A stretch of DNA of 33,183 bases from an uncultured Methylococcaceae bacterium (lineage in GTDB: Bacteria; Pseudomonadota; Gammaproteobacteria; Methylococcales; Methylococcaceae). Positions 1-9,318 of this stretch are shown here, piece after piece. The stretch spans positions 1 through 33,183 of the forward strand of contig CAIWDB010000385.1 of assembly GCA_903911305.1 (NCBI GenBank), given 5' to 3'. Made by a program: the position numbers and the translations under genes. The stretch's first letter is position 1; each line of letters begins with the position of its first letter. Under the pieces are notes generated by a model. The model was not told the origin of the DNA, searched no databases, and was given only the letters and a program-made list of their open reading frames with translations.

Positions 1-146
1 AACTTTGCCTTAAGCCAATCGGCAAATAGTATCAGATCACTGAAATAGGCTTTTTGTGTATTGTCGCTCAACCCGTCTTCTAACCAGAGACTATCTTGAA
101 ATGCCTTGATTAAAGCAAGGTTGGACTCAAACTCAGGCTTACTCAC
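1..146 (-). CDS. xerD: Tyrosine recombinase XerD, N-terminal fragment cut by window edge
   Basis: Reading the minus strand from a GTG at 146 gives 48 codons that run off the left edge. The peptide contains FQDSLWLEDGLSDNT followed by an AY..DL...A.WL pattern. This is the start of the core-binding (SAM-like) domain of XerD; XerC is less similar around LWLE.GLS.NT. XerD acts with XerC at dif to resolve chromosome dimers. The catalytic C-terminal domain lies outside the window. The GTG start is chosen because an in-frame stop lies three codons upstream and a TGAGG element precedes it by a few bases. xerD close downstream of the rplS operon is also seen in Pseudomonas. Family assignment is confident; XerC versus XerD is slightly less so. 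Confidence 0.8.
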   Translation of the reverse strand, partial: MSKPEFESNLALIKAFQDSLWLEDGLSDNTQKAYFSDLILFADWLKAK

Positions 147-272
147 ATAGCCTCATAGCCGTTTGGGCGATATACGGGAAATTTTCCAACTTACAATGGT
201 TACATGAATTTACAACCAATAACCGACCATCCTAAGGATCTAGCCATGAAAATAATCGCTCCTATATACGCA

Positions 273-297
273 AACGGGCGACCAAAGGCCACCCGTT
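273..297 (-). terminator. Hairpin downstream of rplS, probable operon terminator
   Basis: An 11-bp stem (AACGGGCGACC / GGCCACCCGTT, with G-U pairs and one mismatch) closes a 3-nt loop about 40 bases after the rplS stop. On the minus strand no clean U-tract follows; the longer T run lies on the plus-strand side. It could therefore be a weak intrinsic terminator for the rpsP-rplS operon or simply a stabilising 3' hairpin. Confidence 0.4.
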
Positions 298-334
298 GTA
301 TTTTTCGATCATACTCAAGCTCAGGAGTGACCGG

Positions 335-685
335 TTAAATTTTTTCCTTAATGCGAGCTGCCTTACCAGTCAAATTGCGAAGGTAATATAGCTTTGCCCG
401 CCTTACAGCACCTCGACGCTTCACAACTATATCTTGGATTTGCGGGCTATAGGTCTGGAATACACGCTCCACACCCTCGCCGTTGGAAATCTTGCGTACT
501 GTGAAAGCTGAATGGTAACCGCGATTGCGCTTGGCAATGACGATACCTTCATAGGCCTGTAATCGTTCGCGGCTTCCTTCCTTAACTTTCACCTGGACAA
601 CAACTGTGTCGCCTGGCGAAAAACTAGGAATGGTTTTTTTGCTCATCCACTCATTTTCGAGCTGTTGGATGATAAAGTTAGTCAT
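335..685 (-). CDS. rplS: 50S ribosomal protein L19
   Basis: This 116-residue protein matches bacterial L19 throughout: the FSPGDTVVV segment, then [12 protein letters not shown], the basic [16 protein letters not shown] core, and a lysine/arginine-rich tail ending in ARIKEKI. L19 sits at the 30S-50S interface. I start at the ATG at 685 rather than the GTG at 691, because a GGGGA Shine-Dalgarno lies about 7 bases before this ATG and would be too close to the GTG. It is the last gene of rpsP-rimM-trmD-rplS, 26 bases after the trmD stop, with a hairpin downstream. Confidence 0.97.
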   Translation of the reverse strand: MTNFIIQQLENEWMSKKTIPSFSPGDTVVVQVKVKEGSRERLQAYEGIVIAKRNRGYHSAFTVRKISNGEGVERVFQTYSPQIQDIVVKRRGAVRRAKLYYLRNLTGKAARIKEKI

Positions 686-711
686 GGACACTTCCCCTTT
701 GCAGTTATCTG

Positions 712-1449
712 CTATTCGATTTCGTTTTTAAACTCTTCCAACAATTTTGTTTGCTCGGTGTCGAGTTGACGTTCTTCAAGCAAATCAGGCCGTCGAAGCC
801 ACGTTCTTCCTAGCGATTGTTTCAAACGCCAGCGACGTATAGCGTCATGATTCCCGCTTTGTAAGATTTCAGGAACCTTCAATCCGCCCACATCCTCTGG
901 CCGAGTGTAATGCGGACAATCCAATAATCCATCCATGTAAGAATCTTGAATTGCAGATTCTTCATGCCCTAGAACGCCCGGCAACAAACGAACCACCGCG
1001 TCAAACACTACTAACGCGGCTAACTCGCCTCCGCTAAGCACGTAATCACCGATCGACCACTCCTCGTCAATTTCGACCTTGATCAGACGTTCATCCACAC
1101 CTTCGTACCGCCCCGCCACCAGTACTAACCTCGACAGCGAGGAGAATCTCTTTACGGCAGACTGGTTTAGCTTTTGCCCTTGGGGGCTCATAAAAACCAC
1201 CAAACTGTCATGTGCGCAGGCACTTCGGGCTTTGTGAATGGATTCACGTAATGGTTCCACTTTCATCACCATGCCGGGACCGCCTCCGTATGGGCGATCA
1301 TCTACCGTCCTATGTCGATCATTCGTATATTCTCTTGGATTCCATGTTTCCAACTCAACAAGCCCTAATTCCATGGCCCGCCCGGTCACTCCCCAAGAAG
1401 CTGTTTCCTTCACCATCTCAGGAAATAGGGTGACAATGTCAAAGCGCAT
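712..1449 (-). CDS. trmD: tRNA (guanine-N1)-methyltransferase TrmD
   Basis: 245 residues, the usual TrmD length. TrmD is a SPOUT-fold methyltransferase that makes m1G37 in tRNAs reading CUN, CCN and CGG codons and so prevents +1 frameshifting. Visible signatures are [10 protein letters not shown] at the N-terminus, [12 protein letters not shown] near residues 52-63, [11 protein letters not shown] at 111-121 and [11 protein letters not shown] at 132-142; the last two form the trefoil-knot S-adenosylmethionine site. It lies in the classical rpsP-rimM-trmD-rplS operon, 13 bases after the rimM stop. Nothing is unusual in length or motifs. Confidence 0.97.
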   Translation of the reverse strand: MRFDIVTLFPEMVKETASWGVTGRAMELGLVELETWNPREYTNDRHRTVDDRPYGGGPGMVMKVEPLRESIHKARSACAHDSLVVFMSPQGQKLNQSAVKRFSSLSRLVLVAGRYEGVDERLIKVEIDEEWSIGDYVLSGGELAALVVFDAVVRLLPGVLGHEESAIQDSYMDGLLDCPHYTRPEDVGGLKVPEILQSGNHDAIRRWRLKQSLGRTWLRRPDLLEERQLDTEQTKLLEEFKNEIE

Positions 1450-1462
1450 TATTATTAATATC

Positions 1463-1963
1463 TCAAAAATCAGCGTCCCAATCCACGACCATCTTGCCTT
1501 CGTCCAGATTGATTTCCTTGACGTAATCTCCCATTACAAACGGTATCAAACGTTCACGCTCAGCAGAGGTAACAATCACATCGTTAGCTCCCGTCGATTT
1601 AATTTCGACTACGCCGCCAAATTCAACCCCTTCAATATTTGTTACCGTCAATCCAATCAAATCAGCCCAGTAATACTCACCCGCCCCAAGCGGCGGAAAC
1701 CTGTCTCTAGGGACTGATATCTTGCTTGATTTGAGTCTTAGTGCCTCGTCCCTATCGCTTACACCTTCCAACTGTGCAACTACAAAGGTGGAATGTAACG
1801 ACCCTGTCAGCACTTTATAACCCTTGGAGCCTTGCAAATTGCTTAATATCCAAGGACTGTAGCGCAATATATTACTCGGCGGGTCGGTATGGGAATAGAT
1901 CTTTACCCATCCTTTTATACCGAACGCACCAGCTATCTCACCGACAACGATCTGCTCAATCAC
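1463..1963 (-). CDS. rimM: Ribosome maturation factor RimM
   Basis: 166 residues with the N-terminal RimM beta-barrel ([23 protein letters not shown]) and a C-terminal PRC-barrel ([32 protein letters not shown]). RimM binds S19 in the 30S head and assists 16S rRNA processing. It sits between rpsP and trmD, its standard position, with about 30 bases to rpsP. The ATG at 1963 gives the family's usual N-terminus. Confidence 0.96.
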   Translation of the reverse strand: MIEQIVVGEIAGAFGIKGWVKIYSHTDPPSNILRYSPWILSNLQGSKGYKVLTGSLHSTFVVAQLEGVSDRDEALRLKSSKISVPRDRFPPLGAGEYYWADLIGLTVTNIEGVEFGGVVEIKSTGANDVIVTSAERERLIPFVMGDYVKEINLDEGKMVVDWDADF

Positions 1964-1993
1964 ACACGTAGGCGATTAAAATAATCGCTGCAA

Positions 1994-2251
1994 TTAAACT
2001 GCTGCTATTTTTTTGGACGACTCTTTGATCAAACTGGAAACCCGGTCTGTCGGTTGGGCACCATTACTGAACCAGTGTTGAATCCGTTCATGATTCAAAC
2101 GCAAACGTTCTTCTTGTCCTCGGGCGATAGGATTAAAAAAACCAAGTCGTTCAATATAGCTACCATCGCGCTTGGAACGGCTATCAGCCACTACTACATG
2201 ATAAAAAGGCCGCTTTTTAGCGCCAGTGCGTGCCAGACGAATGGTTACCAT
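1994..2251 (-). CDS. rpsP: 30S ribosomal protein S16
   Basis: 85 residues beginning [17 protein letters not shown], which is diagnostic of S16, followed by [12 protein letters not shown] and ERLGFFNP. S16 is a primary 16S rRNA-binding assembly protein. An upstream in-frame start at 2272 exists, but the ATG at 2251 is preferred: it matches the family N-terminus and follows an AGAGGA Shine-Dalgarno by about 7 bases. It is the first gene of the operon, preceded by an extended -10 promoter and two hairpin/T-tract structures. Confidence 0.97.
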   Translation of the reverse strand: MVTIRLARTGAKKRPFYHVVVADSRSKRDGSYIERLGFFNPIARGQEERLRLNHERIQHWFSNGAQPTDRVSSLIKESSKKIAAV

Positions 2252-2282
2252 TATTGATCCTCTATGCCTCATTAAAGCAGTT

Positions 2283-2307
2283 AAAAAATAGCCGGTTATT
2301 TTACCGG
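2283..2307 (-). terminator. Second hairpin plus T-tract in the rpsP leader
   Basis: On the minus strand CCGGT-AAAATA-ACCGG forms a 5-bp stem and is followed two bases later by six T residues. It lies about 30 bases before the rpsP start codon. It could terminate upstream transcription (tRNA-Ser) or act as an attenuator of the ribosomal operon. The stem is short, so efficiency is uncertain. Confidence 0.4.
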
Positions 2308-2313
2308 AAAACT

Positions 2314-2364
2314 AAAAAAAATCAAAGCACAGCTAAACATATTATGCTTAGCCATTCATGCTTT
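2314..2364 (-). terminator. First hairpin plus T8 tract in the rpsP leader
   Basis: On the minus strand AAAGCA pairs with TGCTTT, with a further GCTAA/TTAGC pairing inside. The structure is followed after two bases by eight T residues (plus-strand A run 2314-2321). The hairpin begins three bases after the TATAAT element at 2368-2373. It is either the terminator of the csrA/tRNA-Ser transcript or an attenuator at the very 5' end of rpsP mRNA. Confidence 0.45.
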
Positions 2365-2367
2365 GAA

Positions 2368-2376
2368 ATTATAACA
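2368..2376 (-). promoter_or_regulatory. Extended -10 promoter candidate for the rpsP operon
   Basis: The minus strand reads TGT-TATAAT, a perfect -10 hexamer with the TGn extension. No good -35 element is found at 16-18 bases, which is common for extended -10 promoters. Transcription would begin near 2361, about 110 bases before rpsP, at the foot of the first leader hairpin. Confidence 0.55.
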
Positions 2377-2449
2377 AAAACACAATCACACCTTCCCTTG
2401 AAACGGCCTGTACGGGTTATTCTATGAAGGCATTGATTTAATTATAAAT

Positions 2450-2540
2450 TGGCGGAGAGAGAGGGATTCGAACCCTCGATGGGCTTTTGACCCATACTCC
2501 CTTAGCAGGGGAGCGCCTTCAGCCTCTCGGCCATCTCTCC
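2450..2540 (-). tRNA. tRNA-Ser (anticodon GCU)
   Basis: The minus strand folds as a class II tRNA of 91 bases. A 7-bp acceptor stem (GGAGAGA / TCTCTCC) is followed by discriminator G and an encoded CCA. The D-arm is GGCCGAGAGGCUGAAGGC-like, the anticodon loop is CTGCTAA (anticodon GCU), there is a long variable arm, and the T-arm has GGTTCGAATCC. It lies 32 bases after csrA on the same strand with no obvious terminator between, the csrA-tRNA-Ser arrangement common in gammaproteobacteria. Confidence 0.96.
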
Positions 2541-2572
2541 AATTCACTGTCAAACTTACGAACCAAATCAGG

Positions 2573-2785
2573 TTATTGGTCAGGGTTTTCTGCGCCTGAC
2601 AATCCCTGTTGTTGGAGCTGTTGCTCTTTCTTGATTCGTTCGTAGATTTCTTCCCGATGAACGGAAACATCTTTCGGAGCATTCACACCGATACGCACTT
2701 GGTTGCCTTTGACACCCAAAACGGTTACGGTCACATCGTCCCCTATCATCAGGGTCTCTCCTACTCTACGAGTCAATATCAGCAT
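2573..2785 (-). CDS. csrA: Carbon storage regulator CsrA (RsmA)
   Basis: 70 residues beginning [17 protein letters not shown], with [21 protein letters not shown]; the RNA-contacting [10 protein letters not shown] segment is intact. CsrA is a homodimeric post-transcriptional regulator that binds GGA motifs in mRNA leaders. The C-terminal extension is glutamine-rich (QQLQQQ). A longer frame begins upstream, but the ATG at 2785 has GGAAG five bases before it and matches the family start. It has its own promoter at 2881-2889 and is followed by tRNA-Ser. Confidence 0.96.
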   Translation of the reverse strand: MLILTRRVGETLMIGDDVTVTVLGVKGNQVRIGVNAPKDVSVHREEIYERIKKEQQLQQQGLSGAENPDQ

Positions 2786-2880
2786 AACTTCTTCCTTCCA
2801 TCTTATATTACCAAAATTGAAAAAACCCGGCTTTATCGCGTTAGCCAACCAAAGCTTCCTCCAAACTCGCCGAGCAATGC

Positions 2881-2889
2881 ATTATAGCA
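2881..2889 (-). promoter_or_regulatory. Extended -10 promoter of csrA
   Basis: The minus strand reads TGC-TATAAT, a perfect extended -10. No convincing -35 is seen. Initiation near 2874 would leave a csrA leader of about 88 bases. The element lies just after the lysC stop, so csrA can be transcribed independently of lysC. Confidence 0.55.
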
Positions 2890-2917
2890 ACAAAACTCTG
2901 CCATAAAAAAGCTTTTT

Positions 2918-4141
2918 TCAATGAGGCTGCTCTAAATCGAATGCCTCATGCAGGGTTCGAACTGCAAGTTCCAAATATTTCTCATCCACTACAACAGAAA
3001 TTTTGATTTCCGAAGTGGAAATCATGCGTATGTTGACCCCTTCTTTGGCAAGCGCATCAAACATCTTGCTGGCAATCCCCGCGTGTGATCTCATGCCCAC
3101 ACCGACAATGGACACTTTGACTATCTTTTCATCCCCCCTAACCTTCTTGGCACCTAGCTCCTTGCATGTATTTTCAAGTATCTCCATGGCCTTCTTATAT
3201 TCGCCACGATTGACGGTGAAGGTGAAATCCGTAGTCTGGTCCTCAGCCACGTTTTGGACAATCATATCGATTTCAATATTGGCATCGGCGATAGGGCCTA
3301 AGATTTTTGACGCTATGCCGGGTCTATCAGGTACGCCCTGAACCGTCAATTTTGCTTCATCGCGATTAAACGCGATCCCGGATATTAATGCTTTTTCCAC
3401 ACCTGCTTCCTCATAACTAATCAATGTGCCAGAGCCATCTTCATCAAAGCTCGATAATACTCGCAAAGGGACATTATACTTGCCAGCGAACTCCACCGAT
3501 CGGATCTGCAACACCTTTGATCCAAGGCTTGCCATCTCCAACATTTCTTCAAAGGTGATGCGATCCAATTTCCGTGCGCGTGGTTCGACTCGTGGATCGG
3601 TCGTGTAAACCCCATCCACATCGGTGAAAATCAGGCATTCGTCCGCCTTCAGAACAGCCGCCAATGCCACCGCCGTTGTATCAGAACCGCCTCGACCCAA
3701 GGTCGTAATATCACCCTCTTCGGTGACACCTTGGAAACCAGCCACCACGACGACCTTGCCCTCGGCCAAGTCCTTGCGGATTTCGGCGGTGTCTATATCT
3801 TCAATCCGCGCTTTGGTATGCGACGCATCGGATAGTATTCGCACTTGCCACCCGGTATAAGAAACCGCCGGACAGCCCCGCTCTTGCAAGGCCATGGACA
3901 AAAGGGCTATGGTCACCTGCTCGCCTGTGGACAGCAGGACATCCATCTCCCTCGGACTTGGGCGTTCTTGGACTGCATGAGCCAGAGCAACCAATTTATT
4001 GGTTTCGCCACTCATGGCAGACACTACCACCACGACATCTTCACCCCGATCACGGGCCTTGTGAACCCGCTCGGCGACATTATTAATGCGGTCGATGTCG
4101 CCTACCGAAGTTCCGCCATATTTATGAACATAAAGAGCCAT
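2918..4141 (-). CDS. lysC: Aspartate kinase
   Basis: 407 residues. The N-terminal kinase domain carries KYGGTSVG (residues 7-14), VVVVSAMSGETN and the TLGRGGSDTTAV substrate/nucleotide loop. Two ACT regulatory domains fill roughly residues 260-400 (VSIVGVGMRSHAGIASKMF, ISTSEIKISVVV). It phosphorylates aspartate at the head of the lysine, threonine, methionine and diaminopimelate pathways; the ACT pair implies feedback control. I use the ATG at 4141 because the 21 codons upstream are not family sequence. The ribosome-binding site is weak. It lies 25 bases after alaS, as in pseudomonads. Confidence 0.95.
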   Translation of the reverse strand: MALYVHKYGGTSVGDIDRINNVAERVHKARDRGEDVVVVVSAMSGETNKLVALAHAVQERPSPREMDVLLSTGEQVTIALLSMALQERGCPAVSYTGWQVRILSDASHTKARIEDIDTAEIRKDLAEGKVVVVAGFQGVTEEGDITTLGRGGSDTTAVALAAVLKADECLIFTDVDGVYTTDPRVEPRARKLDRITFEEMLEMASLGSKVLQIRSVEFAGKYNVPLRVLSSFDEDGSGTLISYEEAGVEKALISGIAFNRDEAKLTVQGVPDRPGIASKILGPIADANIEIDMIVQNVAEDQTTDFTFTVNRGEYKKAMEILENTCKELGAKKVRGDEKIVKVSIVGVGMRSHAGIASKMFDALAKEGVNIRMISTSEIKISVVVDEKYLELAVRTLHEAFDLEQPH

Positions 4142-4166
4142 TTTTTTAAATACTAGTAAAAGGAAA

Positions 4167-6767
4167 TCATGCCAGTTTCTGACGCACCCAATCGGGTACG
4201 CCACTTAATGCGGCATCCAATTGGGTTGGGTCGTTGCCGCCGGCTTGGGCAAAATCAGGACGACCGCCGCCTTTGCCACCGACTTGCGTAGCAACAAGAT
4301 TGACTAAATCACCGGCTTTAATGCGTGATGTCTGGTCTTGAGTCACCCCCGCCGCCAAGCTAATCTTGCCGTCCTTCACCGCTGCCACCAAGATTGCCGC
4401 GCTACCCAGCTTGTTTTTCAGTTGATCGACCAGATCACGCAACGATTTGGGGTCGGCATCGTCCATTCGGGAGACTAATAACTTCAAGCCATTGATGTCT
4501 TGAGCCTGTGAGGCCAAGTCGGACCCGGCGGCACTGGCAAGCTTGGCTTGGAGTTTCTCCAATTCCTTTTCAAGCTGGCGGCTACGATCCAAAATCTGCT
4601 GGACTTTTTCATCCAAGCCGTCCCGACCTGACTTAACCCTTTCGCCAACGGTCTGGATCAAGGATTCGCTATGCTCCACCCATTCAACCGCGCCTTGTCC
4701 TGTGACAGCTTCCACCCGACGCACACCGGCGGCCACGCCAGTCTCACTGACAATTTTGAAAAAGCCAATATCACCGGCCCGCTCCGCATGGATGCCTCCA
4801 CACAGTTCGGTGGAAAACTCACCTATGCGCAGGACACGGACTTCTTCGCCGTATTTCTCACCGAACAAGGCCATCGCGCCTACTTTCATCGCATCATCTT
4901 TTGCCATGACTTGGGCTGATACGGCATTGTTCGCACGGATTTGCGCATTCACCAAGCGTTCAACGTCTCGAATTTGATCATTTGTCATCGGCTCAAAATG
5001 GGAGAAGTCAAAGCGTAAACGCTCGGCATTGACCAGAGAACCCTTCTGGGTGACATGTTCGCCAACAATTTCCCGCAAGGCGGCATGGAGCAAATGGGTG
5101 GCGGAATGGTTAAGCGAAATGGCTTTGCGGCGCTCGCCATCGACTTCGGCTTTGACAATTGAGCCGACAACCAGTGCGCCTTCCAATAACTTGCCGACAT
5201 GTAAGATGATCTCGCCACCCTGTTTGCGGGTGTCGGTCACTTGAAATACCGCACCCCCGGCACGAATGAACCCCTTGTCACCGACTTGTCCACCAGACTC
5301 GGCATAAAATGGCGTTTTTTCCAGCACCATCACACCCTCAACCCCTGCTTCTAAACGATCCACGCTGACACCGCCTTTCAACAAGGCCAACACTTTGGTT
5401 TCTTCGTGCAGATGGGCGTAACCCGTGAACACGCAATGGGCATCTAGCTCAACGTCTTTGGAATAATCGGCGGCAAACTGGCTGGCAGCTCGGGATTGCT
5501 TACGCTGCCCTTCCATGGCCTTTTCAAAACCCGCCATATCCACTCCTAGATTCTGCTCGCGAGCCACATCGGCGGTCAGATCGATTGGAAAACCATAGGT
5601 ATCGTAAAGCTGGAAAGCGGTTTCACCGGGAATCACCCGACCATCCAGTTCTTTGATGCATTGGTCGAGGATCTTCATCCCTTGATCCAAGGTTTCGGCA
5701 AAGCGTTCTTCTTCCTTCAACAATACCCGCTCAATCATGGATTGAACTTTTGCCAGTTCCGGGTAGGCTTCGCCCATTTCACCGCACAAAGTACCGACTA
5801 ACTTATGGAAGAACGGTTCGCGCAAGCCCAATTTGTAACCATGGCGAATCGCACGGCGGATGATGCGACGTAGCACATAGCCGCGACCTTCGTTGGAGGG
5901 TGTCACACCGTCTACGATCAAGAAGGAGCAGGATCGAATATGATCGGCGATGACGCGCAAGGAACTATTATTCAATTCCTTGATGCCGGCCAACTCGGCA
6001 GCGGCACTCACCAAACTGCGGAACAGGTCTATCTGATAATTGCTATGCACTTGCTGCATCACCGCGGCAAGCCGCTCCAAGCCCATGCCGGTGTCTACCG
6101 AAGGTTTGGGCAAGGGTGTGAGCGTCCCGTCGGCGGAACGGTCATATTGCATGAACACCAAATTCCAGATTTCGATGTAGCGATCCCCGTCTTCGTTGGG
6201 AGTGCCGGGTGGCCCACCTTCGATTTCCGGGCCGTGGTCATAAAAAATCTCGCTGCACGGGCCGCAAGGACCAGTGTCGCCCATGGACCAAAAATTGTCT
6301 TTCGTGCCTATTCGGCTGAAGCGCTTAGGGTCTATGCCGACTTCTTTCAGCCAAATATCCGCCGCCTCGGTGTCTTGATCGTAAACCGTCACCCATAGAC
6401 GCTCAGGCGCAAGCCCCAGAGTGCCGGTCAAGAATCCCCAAGCATATTGGATGGCATCACGCTTGAAATAATCGCCAAAGCTGAAATTGCCCAACATTTC
6501 GAAGAAGGTATGATGGCGAGCGGTATAGCCGACATTTTCCAAATCGTTATGCTTGCCGCCGGCCCGCACACAGCGCTGCGAGGTGGCTGCCCTGACATAG
6601 GGCCGATCCTCACGACCTAGAAACACATCCTTGAATTGAACCATGCCGGCATTGGTGAACAGCAAGGTCGGGTCATTGGAAGGAATCAGCGGACTGCTTG
6701 CCACGACGGCATGATCCCGCTCTTCAAAAAACTTAAGGAATAGTGAACGCAACTCGGCGCTAGTCAT
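4167..6767 (-). CDS. alaS: Alanyl-tRNA synthetase
   Basis: 866 residues, a full-length bacterial AlaRS. The class II catalytic core fills roughly residues 1-250 ([60 protein letters not shown]). A tRNA-recognition domain follows. The editing domain has the metal-binding HSATH motif near 553-557 and the CGGIH motif near 655-659. The C-terminal C-Ala domain ends with the glycine-rich [15 protein letters not shown]. The enzyme charges tRNA-Ala and hydrolyses mischarged Ser- and Gly-tRNA-Ala. It sits between recX and lysC as in many gammaproteobacteria. The start at 6767 gives the usual [14 protein letters not shown] start. Confidence 0.97.
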   Translation of the reverse strand: MTSAELRSLFLKFFEERDHAVVASSPLIPSNDPTLLFTNAGMVQFKDVFLGREDRPYVRAATSQRCVRAGGKHNDLENVGYTARHHTFFEMLGNFSFGDYFKRDAIQYAWGFLTGTLGLAPERLWVTVYDQDTEAADIWLKEVGIDPKRFSRIGTKDNFWSMGDTGPCGPCSEIFYDHGPEIEGGPPGTPNEDGDRYIEIWNLVFMQYDRSADGTLTPLPKPSVDTGMGLERLAAVMQQVHSNYQIDLFRSLVSAAAELAGIKELNNSSLRVIADHIRSCSFLIVDGVTPSNEGRGYVLRRIIRRAIRHGYKLGLREPFFHKLVGTLCGEMGEAYPELAKVQSMIERVLLKEEERFAETLDQGMKILDQCIKELDGRVIPGETAFQLYDTYGFPIDLTADVAREQNLGVDMAGFEKAMEGQRKQSRAASQFAADYSKDVELDAHCVFTGYAHLHEETKVLALLKGGVSVDRLEAGVEGVMVLEKTPFYAESGGQVGDKGFIRAGGAVFQVTDTRKQGGEIILHVGKLLEGALVVGSIVKAEVDGERRKAISLNHSATHLLHAALREIVGEHVTQKGSLVNAERLRFDFSHFEPMTNDQIRDVERLVNAQIRANNAVSAQVMAKDDAMKVGAMALFGEKYGEEVRVLRIGEFSTELCGGIHAERAGDIGFFKIVSETGVAAGVRRVEAVTGQGAVEWVEHSESLIQTVGERVKSGRDGLDEKVQQILDRSRQLEKELEKLQAKLASAAGSDLASQAQDINGLKLLVSRMDDADPKSLRDLVDQLKNKLGSAAILVAAVKDGKISLAAGVTQDQTSRIKAGDLVNLVATQVGGKGGGRPDFAQAGGNDPTQLDAALSGVPDWVRQKLA

Positions 6768-6794
6768 GGAGTCTCTTATATTGTCTATTGCTTG

Positions 6795-7247
6795 CTAATC
6801 TTCGCCCCGGCGCAACCGCCGCATGAGGGCCTGTATTCTGTCTTGTTCAAAACCACGCTGGCTCAAAAAGCGCAGTCGGCTGGCAAATTCTTTCGGCGAA
6901 TTGGGCGGACTATCGCCATATTTCTTACGGTGAACCTTTAGCAAACATTCATCCCAGTCGTAAGCAGATAAGCTTTGATTCATGGCTACGCCACCAATGC
7001 CATGATGACGCAATTCATGCCGAATCTGTTCCGCCCCACGGCCTTTTCCATAGCGACTGCGGACAAACGTTTCAAGGAAACGCTCGTCGCTTTGGGAACC
7101 TTCCGCAGCCAACTCATCCAGAGCCAGTTGAGCCACATCGTGATCAAAACCTTTCTTCTGTAGATTGTGGACTAACTCGACTCGGCTATGTTCCCTAACG
7201 GCAAGCCAATGCATACAAGCCGCCCGCGCTTCGGCTAGGCTACTCAC
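6795..7247 (-). CDS. recX: RecA regulator RecX
   Basis: 150 residues, all-helical, with three-helix RecX repeats: REHSRVELVHNLQKKG, the DERFLETFVRSRYGKGRGAEQI core with R.....G...I..EL, and a terminal RFLSQRGFEQDRIQALMR repeat. RecX caps and limits RecA filament growth. It begins 4 bases after the recA stop, so the two are almost certainly co-transcribed and translationally coupled. Confidence 0.93.
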   Translation of the reverse strand: MSSLAEARAACMHWLAVREHSRVELVHNLQKKGFDHDVAQLALDELAAEGSQSDERFLETFVRSRYGKGRGAEQIRHELRHHGIGGVAMNQSLSAYDWDECLLKVHRKKYGDSPPNSPKEFASRLRFLSQRGFEQDRIQALMRRLRRGED

Positions 7248-7251
7248 TCAT

Positions 7252-8304
7252 TTAAGGCACATCATCCAGTGGGATTGGGTCAGACTTGACACTCAACTTG
7301 GCGACTAAAGGCGCTGCTCCGCCAAAGGCTTTCTCACGTATTTTGGCTTCCAAATCGTTCGCAAGTTCCGGGCGCTCCTTTAGGAAGTTACGCACATTGT
7401 CCTTGCCTTGACCGATACGTTCGCCACCATAGCTATACCATGACCCGGACTTCTGCATAAATTCAAGCTGCACGCCCAAATCGACTAATTCGCCTTCGCG
7501 GGAAATGCCCTCCCCGTAAAGCACCTCGAATTCGGCTTGACGGAATGGCGGTGCGACTTTGTTTTTCACCACTTTAACCCGCGTCTCGTTGCCGGTCACT
7601 TCATCGCCGTTCTTGATCGAACCCGTCCGGCGAATGTCCAATCGCACTGAGGCATAAAATTTTAATGCATTGCCGCCCGTCGTCGTTTCCGGGCTACCGA
7701 ACATCACGCCAATTTTCATGCGAATTTGGTTGATGAAAATCACCAAAGTATTCGAGCGTTTGATGTTGGCTGTCAGCTTGCGCAAGGCTTGCGACATCAA
7801 GCGGGCTTGCAAACCCACATGGGAATCGCCCATTTCGCCTTCGATTTCAGCCTTGGGGGTCAAAGCTGCCACCGAGTCGATCACCACCACATCAACGCTG
7901 CCGGAACGAACCAACATATCGGTGATTTCCAAGGCTTGCTCGCCCGTGTCAGGTTGCGACACCAGCAAATCTTGCAGATCGACACCGATCTTCTCGGCGT
8001 ATTGCGGGTCTAGCGCATGTTCGGCATCAATGAATGCACACACGCCGCCCAGTTTCTGGGCTTGGGCAATCACTGACAAAGTCAGCGTTGTCTTGCCGGA
8101 GGATTCCGGTCCATAAATTTCAACCACGCGCCCACGCGGCAAGCCGCCACAACCGAGCGCTATGTCTAGCCCCAAGGAACCCGTTGGAATGATTTCGATG
8201 TCATGCACACCGACATCGCCCATGCGCATCACCGAACCTTTGCCGAACTGCTTTTCGATTTGCGACAACGCCGCGTTAAGCGCTTTTTTCTTGTTTTCGT
8301 CCAT
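7252..8304 (-). CDS. recA: Recombinase RecA
   Basis: 350 residues from the ATG at 8304 ([23 protein letters not shown]). The Walker [10 protein letters not shown] lies near residues 65-73; [18 protein letters not shown] forms the Walker B/L1 region and the [20 protein letters not shown] segment forms L2. RecA forms filaments on single-stranded DNA for recombination and LexA cleavage. An in-frame TTG three codons upstream is a less likely start; neither start has a strong Shine-Dalgarno. The 118-base gap upstream must hold its promoter and contains a 13-bp palindrome at 8384-8396. recX follows directly. Confidence 0.98.
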   Translation of the reverse strand: MDENKKKALNAALSQIEKQFGKGSVMRMGDVGVHDIEIIPTGSLGLDIALGCGGLPRGRVVEIYGPESSGKTTLTLSVIAQAQKLGGVCAFIDAEHALDPQYAEKIGVDLQDLLVSQPDTGEQALEITDMLVRSGSVDVVVIDSVAALTPKAEIEGEMGDSHVGLQARLMSQALRKLTANIKRSNTLVIFINQIRMKIGVMFGSPETTTGGNALKFYASVRLDIRRTGSIKNGDEVTGNETRVKVVKNKVAPPFRQAEFEVLYGEGISREGELVDLGVQLEFMQKSGSWYSYGGERIGQGKDNVRNFLKERPELANDLEAKIREKAFGGAAPLVAKLSVKSDPIPLDDVP

Positions 8305-8383
8305 CGTATTCAATATTTGCTGTGTGCGTCGGAAACCGACATTAATTAAGCGTTATTATTCCACAAATGGACCCCTTGGGCAT

Positions 8384-8396
8384 AGTAGAAACTACT
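8384..8396. promoter_or_regulatory. Palindrome AGTAG-AAA-CTACT upstream of recA
   Basis: A perfect 5+3+5 inverted repeat lies 80 bases before the recA start codon, in the only non-coding gap upstream of recA. It is unlike the enterobacterial LexA box CTGT-N8-ACAG, which I do not see here. It recalls the TAGTA/TACTA half-sites reported for LexA of Xanthomonadaceae. Its role as a LexA operator is inferred from position and symmetry only. Confidence 0.35.
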
Positions 8397-8422
8397 TTGT
8401 GACCCGATGGCTGGAGCGTCAG

Positions 8423-9121
8423 TTATTGATAAAACGTCGGGTCATCCACACCCGCCGCATCAAACCCCGCCTTGCGCAAACGGCAGGAATCACAAACACC
8501 GCAAGCCTTGCCATTCTCGTCGGCGGAATAACAGGAAATGGTGTGTGCGTAATCCACACCCATATCAAGCCCAAGGCGAATGATCTGCGCCTTGCTCAAG
8601 TCAATTAGAGGCGTATGGATTTTAAACTGCTGACCTTCTACCCCCGCTTTGGTGGCAAGTTGGGCCAGCTTTTCGAATGCTTGAATGAATTCCGGGCGGC
8701 AATCGGGATAGCCCGAATAATCCACCGCATTGACCCCAATAAACAGGTCAAACGCCCCCAACACCTCCGCCCAGCCTAACGCAAAAGCGAGAAAAACGGT
8801 ATTCCGCGCCGGGACATAGGTAATTGGAATGCCTTCCTCGTGATGGTCCGGCACGGCTATGCTGGTATCCGTCAAGGCCGACCCACCAAACGCATCCAAA
8901 CCGATATGCACCACTTTATGCTCTACCACCCGCGCATGTTCGGCGATGTGTCGGGCCGCGTTCAATTCCGCGCTATGGCGTTGACCATAATTAAAGCTCA
9001 GTGCATAACAAATATAGCCCTGTTGTTTGGCTAAAGCGAGGATAGTGGTGGAATCAAGACCGCCGGAAAGTAAAATGACTGCTTTTTTCACTGAAATAAT
9101 TCTGATTGAACAAATCGTCAA
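8423..9121 (-). CDS. queC: 7-cyano-7-deazaguanine synthase QueC
   Basis: 232 residues. QueC converts 7-carboxy-7-deazaguanine to preQ0 with ATP and ammonia, in the queuosine pathway. The PP-loop motif SGGLDST is at residues 19-25; the zinc site is Cys197, Cys207, Cys210 and Cys213 (CGVCDSC context); [18 protein letters not shown] is typical. The start is ambiguous. The TTG at 9121 has a TGAGG seven bases upstream but adds ten residues, while an internal GTG at 9091 gives the usual [11 protein letters not shown] start without an evident ribosome-binding site. No other queuosine gene is in the window. Confidence 0.93.
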   Translation of the reverse strand: MTICSIRIISVKKAVILLSGGLDSTTILALAKQQGYICYALSFNYGQRHSAELNAARHIAEHARVVEHKVVHIGLDAFGGSALTDTSIAVPDHHEEGIPITYVPARNTVFLAFALGWAEVLGAFDLFIGVNAVDYSGYPDCRPEFIQAFEKLAQLATKAGVEGQQFKIHTPLIDLSKAQIIRLGLDMGVDYAHTISCYSADENGKACGVCDSCRLRKAGFDAAGVDDPTFYQ

Positions 9122-9145
9122 GATTTTACCTCACGCGGCGCTTTT

Positions 9146-9247
9146 TTAGTTACCCAGTAACTTTTTAAGCCGCTCAACGCTCAATTCTTGCAAAGCTGCG
9201 GCTTTTTCCTGCAAATCTCTTACGAGGCCATTTTTCTGAACCCTCAC
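9146..9247 (-). other. Short coding-like tail upstream of queC, possible gene remnant
   Basis: On the minus strand a GTG at 9247, preceded by GAGGAG, opens 33 codons ending at a TAA just before queC. The peptide is amphipathic and looks like a genuine protein C-terminus (RDLQEKAAALQELSVERLKK). The same frame stays open for about 70 bases upstream of the GTG. I do not recognise the family. It may be the 3' end of a gene truncated by the rearrangement that decayed the neighbouring region, or a small protein. Confidence 0.25.
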
Positions 9248-9318
9248 CCAAGTGGCTCCTCTACTGCTTGTACAGAGTCCGGCGGCGGCACTTCGGGATA
9301 AACACTAGGTGATATTTG

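Noticed and set aside
1238..1717. A 159-codon plus-strand frame across the trmD/rimM boundary
   Set aside because: It is antisense to two conserved genes and has no recognisable motif or ribosome-binding site.
2903..2918. AAAAAAGCTTTTTT after lysC as an intrinsic terminator
   Set aside because: It is a simple palindrome without a GC-rich stem or loop, so a stable terminator hairpin is unlikely.
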